Source of the DNA: Bacteroidales bacterium
Lineage (GTDB): Bacteria; Bacteroidota; Bacteroidia; Bacteroidales; UBA932
Assembly (NCBI GenBank): GCA_017447815.1
Contig: JAFSMS010000042.1
Span: forward strand, 1 to 48,633
Direction of reading: 5' to 3'
DNA: 48,633 nt
A program made the position numbers and the translations under genes. How positions within the stretch are numbered: the stretch's first letter is position 1; every line of letters starts with the position of its first letter. Positions 24,039-32,795 of this stretch are shown here, in pieces. The notes beneath the pieces are model-generated. The model saw only the letters and a list, made by a program, of their open reading frames with translations, ran no database searches and was not told the DNA's origin.

Positions 24039-24629
24039 TTAGTTCTTTTTAAGGTATTTGTTAAACAGGACCATAAGGTAGCCCAGGCACAGGAATGCGC
24101 CGGGAGCCATGACGAAGGCCAGCATGCCGTCGTTGCCGCCGATGAAGTTGAAGCCGAACACGCTGCCGGAGCCCAGGATCTCGCGGACCAGGCCCAGCAC
24201 CGTAAGCGAGCAGGTGAAGCCCAGACCCACGCCCAGGCCGTCACAGGCACTCTCCAGCACGCCGTGCTTGTTGGCAAAAGCCTCGGCGCGGCCCAGCACG
24301 ATGCAGTTCACCACGATAAGCGGAATGAACAGGCCCAGGGTCTCATACATGGCCGGCGTATAGGCCTGCATGAGGAACTGGAGCAGCGTCACGAAAGTGG
24401 CAATCACAACGATATACACCGGGATGTGAACCTTGTCCGGCACCACGGGAGCGATGGCCGATATGGCCATGTTGCTGAGCACCAGCACAAAGAGCGTGGC
24501 AAGACCCATCGAAAGGCCGTTGATGGCCGATGTCGTGGTGGCCAGCGTAGGGCACATGCCCAGCAGAAGGACGAACGTGGGGTTGTTCTTGACCAGTCCG
24601 TCGGTAATCAGTTTGAACTTGTTACTCAT
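24039..24629 (-). CDS. rnfE: Rnf complex subunit E
   Basis: Membrane subunit of the Rnf complex, paired with RnfA by inverted topology. 196 residues from the ATG at 24629 (MSNKFKLITDGLVKNNP); an upstream extension in this frame falls inside rnfG and is rejected. Typical features are NNPTFVLLLGMCPTLATTTS near residues 15-34 (Cys ligand region) and PLIVVNCIVLGRAEAFA near 100-120 (second Cys), with six membrane helices. It overlaps the end of rnfG by 8 bp, indicating translational coupling. Confidence 0.94.
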   Translation of the reverse strand: MSNKFKLITDGLVKNNPTFVLLLGMCPTLATTTSAINGLSMGLATLFVLVLSNMAISAIAPVVPDKVHIPVYIVVIATFVTLLQFLMQAYTPAMYETLGLFIPLIVVNCIVLGRAEAFANKHGVLESACDGLGVGLGFTCSLTVLGLVREILGSGSVFGFNFIGGNDGMLAFVMAPGAFLCLGYLMVLFNKYLKKN

Positions 24630-25239
24630 TGCCAGATTCCTCCTTGTCATTAGGTTTGGTGGCACCGGTGACGGCATCGGCCCCCTGCAGGGTGTCAAAG
24701 GCCGCCAGGGCGTTTTCCACAGCCAGGGCATAGGCGCGAGAAGTGATGGTGGAAGCCGTGATGGCATCGACGTCGCCGCCGTCCTTTTTCACCGTGAGTT
24801 TCTTCACGGAAGGATCGAAGCCGGCCCACTGTGATACGAATTTGGGATCCGTGGTGCATTTGGCACCCAGACCGGGCGTTTCGCTGTGGGACAGTACGGA
24901 CGTGTTGCACACCTTGCGGTCGGGCGTAATCCCTACCATGACGGTCAGATTGCCGCCGAAGCCCACCACGGTGGACTCGATGGCATATCCCACCAGGTCT
25001 TCGCCGCTTTTGGCCTCATAGTAAGGGAAATCCTTTCCGTAAACCTCCACGAACGAGCGTTCGGAAGCGCTTTCGAAAGAAGGGAGCACCTGGGCGATGG
25101 CCCGGTTGGTCTTTTCGGCCGCCGCGGCGTCGATGGGTTCCTTGGTGAGCACATAGGCACCGCCGAGAATGGCCGAGCAAAGCAGGCAGGTGAGTCCCAG
25201 GACCAGCACCATATTGGTTAAATTGGATTTTGCAGCCAT
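24622..25239 (-). CDS. rnfG: Rnf complex subunit G, flavin-binding
   Basis: Single-pass membrane protein with a periplasmic domain carrying covalently bound FMN, part of the Rnf electron path. 205 residues; membrane helix about 9-30. The FMN-threonine motif (S/T-G-A-T) normally stands before an I-T-S-R segment. Here that place reads DAITASTITSR, i.e. TAST (161-164), while an exact TGAT lies 27 residues later near the C-terminus (191-194, DAVTGATKP). Which Thr is flavinylated is therefore not obvious. It begins 3 bp after the rnfD stop and overlaps rnfE by 8 bp. Confidence 0.9.
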   Translation of the reverse strand: MAAKSNLTNMVLVLGLTCLLCSAILGGAYVLTKEPIDAAAAEKTNRAIAQVLPSFESASERSFVEVYGKDFPYYEAKSGEDLVGYAIESTVVGFGGNLTVMVGITPDRKVCNTSVLSHSETPGLGAKCTTDPKFVSQWAGFDPSVKKLTVKKDGGDVDAITASTITSRAYALAVENALAAFDTLQGADAVTGATKPNDKEESGNE

Positions 25240-25242
25240 GGT

Positions 25243-26220
25243 CTATTTCCTCCCGAATTTTTTCTGTTTAAACCACATGTTCAGCAGCGGAACCACCGAG
25301 TTCATGATGAGGATGGCGAAGGAAACGCCCTCCGGGTAGGAGCCGAAATAACGGATCATCATGGTGAGGAAGCCGATGCCGATACCAAAGACGATGCCGC
25401 CCTTCACGGACATCGGCGAAGTCACATAGTCGGTAGCCATGAAGCAGGCGCCGAGGATGAGACCGCCGGTGAGAAGGTTGAAGAGAGGATCGGTGAAGCG
25501 GGCCGGATTGATGCCCCAGAAAATGAGGGACGTAACGGCCACGGTGCACAGGATGCTGAGGGTGATCCACGGCTTGATAACCTTGCGGCAGCACAGATAG
25601 ACAAAACCCGCCAGCAGGGCCAGGGCGCAGACTTCGCCCGCGCTGCCGCCCAGATTGGCGAACAGCAGGTCCTTGTAATCATAGGCTGCGGTGAGTTCCT
25701 GGACGGTGCTGCCCTGCATCAGGCCTTCCTGGATGGCGCCCAGCGGGGTGGCCCCGCTCACGGCATCGGCCCCGAAAAGGCCTTTCGGAGCGCTCCAGGT
25801 GGTCATGTAGGTGGGGAAGGAAACCAGCAGGAATACGCGGCCCACCAGGGCGGGATTCCAGATATTCTGGCCGATGCCGCCGAACGTCATCTTGGCCACG
25901 CCGATGGCCACGACCGCGCCGATGAAGATGACCCACCAGGGCGTGGTGTAGGGCACATTGAGCGCCAGGAGAATACCGGTAATGACGGCCGAAAGGTCCC
26001 CGATGGTAGAGGGAGCCTTCAGCATGTATTTGGTGATGGCCCATTCCAGCAGCACGCAGGAAGCCACGCTAACCCCCAGGACCAGCAACTCCTGCCAGCC
26101 GTAGAACACCACGGAGCAGATGACTGCCGGAATGAGGGCGATCACGACATCCAGCATCAGGGACCTGGTAGAGTCCTTGGAATGGATGTGCGGAGAAGGT
26201 GATACCAATAACTTACTCAT
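25243..26220 (-). CDS. rnfD: Rnf complex subunit D, flavin-binding membrane protein
   Basis: Ten-helix-type inner-membrane subunit with covalent FMN and, in studied relatives, riboflavin. 325 residues from the ATG at 26220; a GTG at 26226 in the same frame is a possible alternative. The start SPSPHIHSKDSTRSLMLDV is characteristic of RnfD/NqrB. The FMN attachment motif is intact as GADAVSGATPLG (SGAT at about 155-158). GQNIWNPALVGRVFLL precedes it and the last third has ATDYVTSPMSVKGGIVFG. It follows rnfC by 6 bp. Confidence 0.95.
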   Translation of the reverse strand: MSKLLVSPSPHIHSKDSTRSLMLDVVIALIPAVICSVVFYGWQELLVLGVSVASCVLLEWAITKYMLKAPSTIGDLSAVITGILLALNVPYTTPWWVIFIGAVVAIGVAKMTFGGIGQNIWNPALVGRVFLLVSFPTYMTTWSAPKGLFGADAVSGATPLGAIQEGLMQGSTVQELTAAYDYKDLLFANLGGSAGEVCALALLAGFVYLCCRKVIKPWITLSILCTVAVTSLIFWGINPARFTDPLFNLLTGGLILGACFMATDYVTSPMSVKGGIVFGIGIGFLTMMIRYFGSYPEGVSFAILIMNSVVPLLNMWFKQKKFGRK

Positions 26221-26226
26221 AGTCAC

Positions 26227-27570
26227 TTATTTTTTCGCGCGTGCGCGGATAGCACTCAAAACAAATCCCTTGCCCACCCGGATGTTGTCCAGCAGCGGAA
26301 TATGGGCAGGGCAGGAATACAGGCAGCAGCCACACTCGATGCAATCCTGCGCGGCATTGGCCTCGCAGGCTTCCCAATCGGCCGCCTTGGAGAGTTTGTT
26401 CAGCAGGAACGGCTCCAGGCCCATGGGGCAGGCATCGGCACATTTGCCGCAGCGGATGCAGTTGGTCTCGGGAGCGCGGCGGGTCTGCTTCTCGGTGAGG
26501 AACAACAGGGCGCCGGTGCCCTTGACGGTGGCCGCCTGCAGATTGGCAACGGCCCGTCCCATCATGGGACCGCCGCTGATAATCTTCACGGCATCGGCCG
26601 GGATTCCGCCCAGATAATCGATGATGTACTGCAGCGGCGTACCCACCCTTACGATCAGGTTGGCCTGCTTGGGGAAGCACTCGCCCGTCACGGTGACGGA
26701 ATTGTCGATGATGGGCTTGTTCTTCTGGACCGCCTCATACACGGCCAGGGCCGTAGCCACGTTCTGGACCACGGCGCCCACGCTGATGGGAAGGGCGCCG
26801 GAACCCACCTGACGGTGCATCACAGCGTCGATAAGCTGCTTTTCACCGCCCTGCGGATACATCATCTTCATCACCATCACGTCCATGTCCTTGTAGCCCA
26901 GTTTGGCGATGACCTCGCGGATATGGGCGATGGCTTCGGGCTTGTTCTCCTCGATGGCGATGGTGCAGGGCACGCCGCCCATGGCCTTCTGCAGCAGGGC
27001 GGCTCCCACCACCACCTGCTCACCCTTTTCCAGGAGAGTGCGGAAGTCGGAGGTAAGGTAGGGCTCGCATTCGCAGCCGTTGATGATCACGCGCTCGCAC
27101 TTGGAGCCCGGAGGCGGCGAAAGTTTCACATGCGTGGGGAAGGTCGCGCCGCCCAGGCCGACGACGCCGCCCAGACGGATTTTTTCGACAATGGTCTTGG
27201 CATCCTCGGGGATGGCCGTGACCAGGGTGTCCGAAGTGTCGATTCCTTCCAGCCACTCGTCTCCTTCCACCGCAATCTCGATGTGGGTGGTGGAGCGGCC
27301 GGCCAGGTCGGCCCGGGGGGCGATGGACTTGACCGTTCCGGAAACGGAAGAATGGATGAAGGCGCCCACAAAGCCGCCCGGCTCTGCAATCACCTGGCCC
27401 ACTTTCACCTTGTCGCCCACGGCCACGCAGGGCACGGAAGGCGCACCGATGTGCTGGGACACGCCGATGTAAACGGCAGGGGCAATCGGGAGTTGCTGGA
27501 GAGCGCATTCCCGGGAAATCTTGTTGTCGTGCGGATGGACACCGCCGATACTGAATGTGTGCTTAGACAT
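26227..27570 (-). CDS. rnfC: Rnf complex subunit C, NADH/Fe-S subunit
   Basis: Peripheral cytoplasmic subunit that binds FMN and NADH and carries two [4Fe-4S] clusters. 447 residues. N-terminal domain begins TFSIGGVHPHDNK; the nucleotide-binding area has GLGGATFPTHVKL near 137 and NGCECEPYLTSD near 168. The clusters are CIRCGKCADACPMG and CIECGCCLYSCPAH near residues 370-425. There is no long Ala/Lys-rich C-terminal tail as in proteobacterial RnfC. It overlaps rnfB by 8 bp. Confidence 0.95.
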   Translation of the reverse strand: MSKHTFSIGGVHPHDNKISRECALQQLPIAPAVYIGVSQHIGAPSVPCVAVGDKVKVGQVIAEPGGFVGAFIHSSVSGTVKSIAPRADLAGRSTTHIEIAVEGDEWLEGIDTSDTLVTAIPEDAKTIVEKIRLGGVVGLGGATFPTHVKLSPPPGSKCERVIINGCECEPYLTSDFRTLLEKGEQVVVGAALLQKAMGGVPCTIAIEENKPEAIAHIREVIAKLGYKDMDVMVMKMMYPQGGEKQLIDAVMHRQVGSGALPISVGAVVQNVATALAVYEAVQKNKPIIDNSVTVTGECFPKQANLIVRVGTPLQYIIDYLGGIPADAVKIISGGPMMGRAVANLQAATVKGTGALLFLTEKQTRRAPETNCIRCGKCADACPMGLEPFLLNKLSKAADWEACEANAAQDCIECGCCLYSCPAHIPLLDNIRVGKGFVLSAIRARAKK

Positions 27571-28453
27571 TGGCAGCCTCCTTTGCTTTTTGTTGACGAA
27601 TTTTGATGCGTTCCTTGATGGCCTCTTTATCCAGCGGCTTGGGGAAGTTCACGCCATGGATGGCGCCGGTGGGGCACATGGCCTCGCACTCGCGGCAAAG
27701 TTTGCACTTGGCGGGGTCGATGTAAGCCACATTGCCCTCCACGGTGATGGCTTCGTGCGTGCAGGTCTTGGCGCAGATGCCGCAGCCGATACAGGCATTG
27801 GCGCAGGCCTTCTTGGCCACGGGGCCCTTGTCCTTGTTCACGCAACTCACATACATGCGCATGCCGCGGGGACCCTTGGGCCGAAGTTCGATGATGCGCT
27901 TGGGGCAGGCTTTCACGCAAGCGCCGCAGGCGGTGCACTTCTCCTGGTCCACCACCGGAAGACCGGTGACCGGATCCATGGAAAGGGCGCCGAACTGGCA
28001 GGCGTTCACACAGTCTCCGCAACCCAGGCAGCCGAACGAACAGCCGGTGTCTCCGGTGTACAGGAGCGACTTCACGTAGCAGGATGCATAACCGTCGTAC
28101 TCATTCACTTTGGGCCGGGCTTCACAGTTGCCGTTGCAACGGACCACAGCCACCATGGGAGCCTTGGCTTTCACCTCATAACCCAGGATGGCCGCTACCT
28201 TGGCCATGGTATCGTTTCCGCCGACCGGGCAATAGTTGTTGTCCAGGTTGGGGGCTTTTACCGCAGCCTCGGCGAATGCACGGCAACCGGCAAAACCGCA
28301 ACCGCCGCAATTGGCTCCGGGCATGGCCTTCTCCACCTCGTCGATGCGAGGGTCTTCCTCTACCTTGAAGCGTTGCGCCACCAGGTACAGGACCAGCGCC
28401 AGCACGAGACCCAGGACGGTCACTACTGCGATTGTCCAAATCAATACATTCAT
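27563..28453 (-). CDS. rnfB: Rnf complex subunit B, polyferredoxin
   Basis: Entry point for electrons from reduced ferredoxin. 296 residues. An N-terminal membrane helix (about 4-26) is followed by the RnfB-specific cluster motif ANCGGCGFAGCRAFAEA with a later Cys at NYCPVGG (near 78). Further along are several ferredoxin-type motifs: CSFGCLGCGDCVNACQFG, CTACGACVKACPKR, CIGCGICAKTCTHEA and CKLCRECEAMCPTGA, enough for four or more [4Fe-4S] clusters. First rnf gene in the operon, starting 3 bp after the RseC-like gene. Confidence 0.95.
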   Translation of the reverse strand: MNVLIWTIAVVTVLGLVLALVLYLVAQRFKVEEDPRIDEVEKAMPGANCGGCGFAGCRAFAEAAVKAPNLDNNYCPVGGNDTMAKVAAILGYEVKAKAPMVAVVRCNGNCEARPKVNEYDGYASCYVKSLLYTGDTGCSFGCLGCGDCVNACQFGALSMDPVTGLPVVDQEKCTACGACVKACPKRIIELRPKGPRGMRMYVSCVNKDKGPVAKKACANACIGCGICAKTCTHEAITVEGNVAYIDPAKCKLCRECEAMCPTGAIHGVNFPKPLDKEAIKERIKIRQQKAKEAANV

Positions 28454-28456
28454 AAC

Positions 28457-28870
28457 TTATCCTTTTATTGTAAAAATATATTCATTCTTGAGCCTGTCGC
28501 GGAAAAGATACAGCAACAGGTAATACACCGCCACGGCGCCGATGCCGGCCAGGCCGGCGGGGACTTCGGCCACACCCAGGCCGATGAGGCCCAGGATCAC
28601 GGCCAGCAGCACAAGCAGCGGAATGAAATAGGCCAGCCATACGGCCTTCATGCCCATGGACGCCTTCAGGACCACCGACACCTCATCCCCTACGCCGTAG
28701 GAGGCATACGGGTCCGTGGGCACCTCGATGGCTTTTTCGGCGATGTCCGACATCCCGCAAAGGCCGGCGGCGTGGCACTCCGAGCAGGCGCCATGCTGCA
28801 AAATGGCCACCGTAGTCACCTGCGGGGTCATTTTCACCACTTTACCCTTATGGTTCACTTCCTCTTTCAT
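28457..28870 (-). CDS. RseC/MucC-like (SoxR-reducing system-like) membrane protein
   Basis: Small inner-membrane protein of the RseC/MucC group, commonly placed before rnfB in Bacteroidota. 137 residues from the ATG at 28870. The N-terminal part carries a Cys cluster, GACSECHAAGLC (near 30-42), then EVSVVLKASMGMKAVWLAYF and two membrane helices (about 72-113). A role in assembling, reducing or tuning the Rnf complex is inferred from position and from the family's link to SoxR reduction. Its ATG overlaps the TGA of the upstream DUF3108 gene (ATGA). Confidence 0.82.
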   Translation of the reverse strand: MKEEVNHKGKVVKMTPQVTTVAILQHGACSECHAAGLCGMSDIAEKAIEVPTDPYASYGVGDEVSVVLKASMGMKAVWLAYFIPLLVLLAVILGLIGLGVAEVPAGLAGIGAVAVYYLLLYLFRDRLKNEYIFTIKG

Positions 28871-29655
28871 GGCCGATAATCTTTCAGTTTGGCCCACACG
28901 GCCCCCCAGCGCAACGGGGCCATCACGCCCAGCGGGACATAGTTGCCGTCGGCCGAAAACCAGAATTTCAGTTCCTGGTTGCCCTCGAACATGGCGCCCT
29001 TCACCACCGAGCAGGTGAAAAGGTGCGCGTCACGGGTTTCCGCCTTGGAGAGGTTGAACTTCTCCTGCCCATGGTAGGTGAGCACCACGTCGAAAACGGC
29101 GTCGTCAATGGCGAAACTCAGGTGATATTTGCCGCCCTTGTGCAAGCGCGAAATATCCATCGTCCGCAGATAATAGATGAGGGCGGGAAGGTCGTAAACG
29201 CATTCGTGAAGCGGAATTTCGTAGTGTTCGTCGCCCCGGCCGTTGAAATTGACATCGGCATGAATCACCTTCCGGTCCCAGTCGTAATGGTACTCGTTGG
29301 TGGCCGTGTACTTGCCCTCCAGGGTGTTGCGGGTGAACTTCAGGGGCCTCAACTCCTTGACGGTAAACCAGGAGTGGAAATCTTCCCTCATCTTGAAAAA
29401 GACATCGAAGAAGGGGGCCGACTTCACCCAGAAATTCACATGGTAGGCGGACTCCCCGTTGTACCGGGTTTCCTTCAGGTCCACGATGGCCTGGGCCACC
29501 TCCGTATTCACCAGGCCCCACTTGTACAGGAGGGACAGCGTAATCTCTTCCCCGGCCTTGTAAGGGGTTTTTCCGGTGGTGGGAATACAGCCTTTTCCCT
29601 GGCCGAAGACGGTCAGAGAAAACAGCAGACTGAATATAAGGAGTTTCCAGCGCAT
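28867..29655 (-). CDS. DUF3108 exported protein
   Basis: 262 residues with a signal peptide (MRWKLLIFSLLFSLTVFG-Q). The sequence matches the pattern of DUF3108: YKAGEEITLSLLYKWGLVNTEVA near the start, then FWVKSAPFFDVFFKMREDFHSWF and LPALIYYLRTMD, with SADGNYVPLGVMAPLRWGAVWAKL at the end. Predicted beta-rich periplasmic or outer-membrane-associated protein of unknown function. It starts 3 bp after the dnaB stop and overlaps the RseC-like gene by 4 bp. Confidence 0.85.
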   Translation of the reverse strand: MRWKLLIFSLLFSLTVFGQGKGCIPTTGKTPYKAGEEITLSLLYKWGLVNTEVAQAIVDLKETRYNGESAYHVNFWVKSAPFFDVFFKMREDFHSWFTVKELRPLKFTRNTLEGKYTATNEYHYDWDRKVIHADVNFNGRGDEHYEIPLHECVYDLPALIYYLRTMDISRLHKGGKYHLSFAIDDAVFDVVLTYHGQEKFNLSKAETRDAHLFTCSVVKGAMFEGNQELKFWFSADGNYVPLGVMAPLRWGAVWAKLKDYRP

Positions 29656-29658
29656 CGT

Positions 29659-31146
29659 CTAAAAAGCTTGCTGGGAAGATTCAAAATCGTAACCGGCATC
29701 GGGAGCGGGCTCGTTGGCGGCGCTGGCCACGGGGCCGCGCTGGGCATAGACATCCAGGCTCTGGTCCGGTTCCACGAACTTCACCTGGTTGGCCTTGTAT
29801 TTCATCTCGATATCGCAGACTTCACCGTTACGGTGCTTGGCGATCACGATGTAGGCTTTTTCCTTGTCTTCCGGATTGTCGGACATGCCCACGAAATCCG
29901 GCCGGTGGATGAAGATGACCATATCGGCATCCTGCTCGATGGAGCCGGATTCGCGGAGGTCGCTGAGTTGAGGCTTCCCGGTGCCGCCCGTGCGCTGCAC
30001 GGCGTTACGGGAGAGCTGCGACAGGGCGATGATGGGGATGTTCAGTTCCTTGGCCGTCGCCTTGAGGGTGCGGGAGATGGCGGCCACCTCCTGTTCGCGG
30101 AGTCCCCGGAGTTCCACCGGACCCTGCATGAGTTGCAGGTAGTCCACCACGATCAGGCGCACGCCTTTCTGCTTCACAAGACGCTTGGCCTTGGTCCGGA
30201 ATTCCATGATCGGGATGCCGGGGGTGTCATCGATGTACAGCGGCGCCTTGGCCAGGCGCTTGAGGGTGTCTTCCAACTGGACCCACTCGTACGGTTCCAG
30301 TTTCACGCCGCCCTTGATCTTTTCTCCGGACAGGCCGCTCTCCGTCGTGATGAGACGCTTGCCCAACTGGTCGGCGCTCATCTCCAGGGAGAAGACGGCA
30401 ACCGGCATGTTGGCATCCACCGCGGCATTGCGGGCGATGTTGAGGGCGAAAGCGGTCTTACCCACCGACGGACGGGCCGCCAGGATAATCAGGTCGCTCT
30501 TCTGCCAGCCCTGGGTGATGCGGTCGATGGAGGGATAACCGGAAGGCACGCCGGAGGGGCCGGTGATGCCCTGAAGTTCCTGCAGGTTGTCCAGCACCGA
30601 GTTGATGATGGAGCCGATATCCTGCACATCCCGCTTCACGTTGTTCTGGATGGCGGCGAAGACCTTGGTCTGGGCGTTGTCAATCAGGTCGTCCACGTTG
30701 GTGGACTCGTCGAACGACTGCTTCAGAATCTCATACGAAGCGGTGATGAGGTCCCGCTGGATGGTCTTCTGCTTGAGGATTTTGATGTAGTACTCGATGT
30801 GTGCGGCCGCGCCGATGTTCTGCGACAGGCTCGCGAGTACGACCGGACCGCCGATCACCTCCAGGTTTCCCTTGGAGCGGAGTTTTTCGCTCACGGTCAC
30901 CAGGTCGATGCTCACATGCTCGTTCACCAGTTCCGCCATCGCCTCGAAAATCATCCGGTGCTGCGGATCATAGAAGCACGAGGCAGAGAGTTCCTCCATC
31001 GATTCGTCGATGGTGGCAGGCTCTACCAGCATCGCGCCCAGCACGGCCTCTTCTACATCCAGGGCCTGCGGGGGTTTGTTCCCCATCAGGGCCTCCAGGT
31101 CCATCGGCTCGGCGGCACGGGATTTTTTACGGGCGGGTTCCGGCAT
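29659..31146 (-). CDS. dnaB: Replicative DNA helicase DnaB
   Basis: Hexameric 5'-3' helicase unwinding DNA at the replication fork. 495 residues, normal length. N-terminal domain (ALDVEEAVLGAMLVEPATID) about 28-130 for primase and loader contacts, a linker helix, then the RecA-like C-terminal ATPase with Walker A ARPSVGKTAFALN (about 225-237), Walker B RLIVVDYLQLM and the arginine-finger region QLSRNAVQR/LSDLRESGSIEQDAD. No intein is present. It sits 9 bp after the zinc-ribbon gene within the long minus-strand cluster, an unusual neighbour for rnf genes. Confidence 0.96.
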   Translation of the reverse strand: MPEPARKKSRAAEPMDLEALMGNKPPQALDVEEAVLGAMLVEPATIDESMEELSASCFYDPQHRMIFEAMAELVNEHVSIDLVTVSEKLRSKGNLEVIGGPVVLASLSQNIGAAAHIEYYIKILKQKTIQRDLITASYEILKQSFDESTNVDDLIDNAQTKVFAAIQNNVKRDVQDIGSIINSVLDNLQELQGITGPSGVPSGYPSIDRITQGWQKSDLIILAARPSVGKTAFALNIARNAAVDANMPVAVFSLEMSADQLGKRLITTESGLSGEKIKGGVKLEPYEWVQLEDTLKRLAKAPLYIDDTPGIPIMEFRTKAKRLVKQKGVRLIVVDYLQLMQGPVELRGLREQEVAAISRTLKATAKELNIPIIALSQLSRNAVQRTGGTGKPQLSDLRESGSIEQDADMVIFIHRPDFVGMSDNPEDKEKAYIVIAKHRNGEVCDIEMKYKANQVKFVEPDQSLDVYAQRGPVASAANEPAPDAGYDFESSQQAF

Positions 31147-31155
31147 GGGACGGGA

Positions 31156-31980
31156 CTATTCGAAATCCGGGTTGATGATGATACGGCCGCAGTGCTCGCA
31201 GATGATGAGTTTGCGGTTGGAGCCGATTTCCACGCGGCGCTGCGGGGTGATGGTGTTGAAGCAGCCTCCGCAGGAATCGCCGTTGTAGATACCCACGACG
31301 GCCAGGTGATTGTGGACGCTGGCGCGGATGCGCTCATAGGCGCTCATGGTACGGGCGTCGATCTTGGCGGCGCACTCGTCACGGCGCTCGCGGAGGACGG
31401 CCTCTTCCTTGGCGGTTTCCTCTACGATGGTCTCGAGTTCGGCCTTCTTGGCCTTGAGGTCTTCCGTGCGGATGGAAAGACGGTCCTTAATCTCGTCCAG
31501 TTCGGCCTTCTTGGCACCGATTTCATAACGGGTGTCGTTGATGGTCTTTTCGTCAATCTGGCGGAGAAGCTCCTGATTCTCAATTTCTTTGTTCAGGGAA
31601 TCGTACTCGCGGGAGTTCTGGATGGTCTCCAGTTGACGCTGATATTTCTCGATGATGCTCTCGTGCTCGGAGATGGAGAGTTTGGCGTCTGCGATGTTGC
31701 GGTTGAACTGGTCGATGACGGCGGAGATGTTGGCGCTGCGCTCCTTCAGGGTAGCGATCTCCGCTTCCAGGGCAGCCACTTCGGCCGGCAGTTCGCCGCG
31801 AAGCTGGATAATCTTGTCAATCTCGGAATCCGCAGCCTGCAGGTTGTAGAGGGTCTTGAGTTTTTCCTCTACGGGCATATCGGAATCCGCGAAACTCTTT
31901 TGCAGGGACACGAAAGTCTCCCTGTTGTCGATAGGAGCCTCCACTTTGTTGGTGGCGGTGGTCTTCTTGGTACTTGCCAT
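31156..31980 (-). CDS. Coiled-coil protein with C-terminal C4 zinc ribbon
   Basis: 274 residues. A long antiparallel coiled coil (about 40-200: LQAADSEIDKIIQLRGELPAEV, LNKEIENQELLRQIDEKTIND and so on) ends in a zinc ribbon with CGGCFN and CEHCGR (two CxxC pairs) near residues 233-267. It matches the widespread bacterial zinc-ribbon/coiled-coil family whose members are proposed to bind nucleic acids or act in RNA metabolism. It lies between NIF3-like and dnaB genes, an arrangement often seen in Bacteroidota. Exact function unproven. Confidence 0.85.
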   Translation of the reverse strand: MASTKKTTATNKVEAPIDNRETFVSLQKSFADSDMPVEEKLKTLYNLQAADSEIDKIIQLRGELPAEVAALEAEIATLKERSANISAVIDQFNRNIADAKLSISEHESIIEKYQRQLETIQNSREYDSLNKEIENQELLRQIDEKTINDTRYEIGAKKAELDEIKDRLSIRTEDLKAKKAELETIVEETAKEEAVLRERRDECAAKIDARTMSAYERIRASVHNHLAVVGIYNGDSCGGCFNTITPQRRVEIGSNRKLIICEHCGRIIINPDFE

Positions 31981-32006
31981 AAAACTTTATAAATCGATTT
32001 ATATTC

Positions 32007-32795
32007 TTACAACCCGAAGTAGTGGACAGGGTTGCTCCTGTCCAGCACGGCACTTTTGTAACTCGCAAAGGTAGGAAAATTTTTCCGTATCTCCGCGAGG
32101 AAAATGTCCACAATCTCCACTTCGCTCTCAAAATGGCCGATATCCATGACCATGAAGCCCTCCGGAGTAAAGAAATTGTGGTAGGAAACATCGGCCGTGA
32201 TATAGAGTTCTGCGCCGCGGGAGCGGGCAAGGGCCATCTCTGAGCCGCCGCTGCCCCCGAGAAGGGCCACCCGGGTAATGGGCGTTTCCAGCGGTTTGGA
32301 ACTGCGGATGACCTTCAGGCCGAATTTCTCCCGCACATAGGCCAGGGCCTCGGCGCCGGTCATCGGCTGCGGGAAGTCTCCCAGGCAGCCCAGGCCCACC
32401 GTCCCGTCCTCTTCCGGAGCCAGAATGCCGATGTTCTTCAGGCCCAGCCTCCTGGCCATGGCGCCGCTCACCCCGGCCATCACTTTGTCGGCCGTGGTGT
32501 GGGCGGCATAAACGGCCACTCCGTGCCTTACGGCCAGCATCACGGCCGCCCCTACCGGGTCGCCGGCGTTGATGCGGCGGATGCCTTTGAAGATGAGCGG
32601 ATGGTGCGTCACCACCATGTCGCAGCCTTTTTCCACGGCCTCCCGGATCAGTTCCGGCGTGCAGTCAAAACCCACCAGAACGCCGTGAACGGTATCCTCC
32701 GGACTGCCGATGAGCAGCCCGCTGTTGTCCCAGTCTTCCTGGATGCGGAGCGGAGCGAAATCCTCCAGCACCTGTGTGATATCCCCTACCCTCAT
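32007..32795 (-). CDS. NIF3-like dinuclear metal-centre protein
   Basis: 262 residues, the compact form of the NIF3/YbgI family, without the PII-like insertion that makes many Bacteroidota relatives about 365 residues. The metal-binding positions are visible: VVTHHPLIFKG (His63-His64), VYAAHTTADK (His97), and the C-terminal VSYHNFFTPEGFMVMDIGHFESE (His and Glu). A possible GTP cyclohydrolase-like or phosphatase role has been suggested for the family but is not settled. Overlaps the MerR gene by 4 bp (ATGA). Confidence 0.9.
   Translation of the reverse strand: MRVGDITQVLEDFAPLRIQEDWDNSGLLIGSPEDTVHGVLVGFDCTPELIREAVEKGCDMVVTHHPLIFKGIRRINAGDPVGAAVMLAVRHGVAVYAAHTTADKVMAGVSGAMARRLGLKNIGILAPEEDGTVGLGCLGDFPQPMTGAEALAYVREKFGLKVIRSSKPLETPITRVALLGGSGGSEMALARSRGAELYITADVSYHNFFTPEGFMVMDIGHFESEVEIVDIFLAEIRKNFPTFASYKSAVLDRSNPVHYFGL

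Noticed and set aside
29023-31992. 989-codon open frame opposite DUF3108, dnaB and zinc-ribbon genes
   Set aside because: Spans three well-supported genes on the other strand and resembles no protein.
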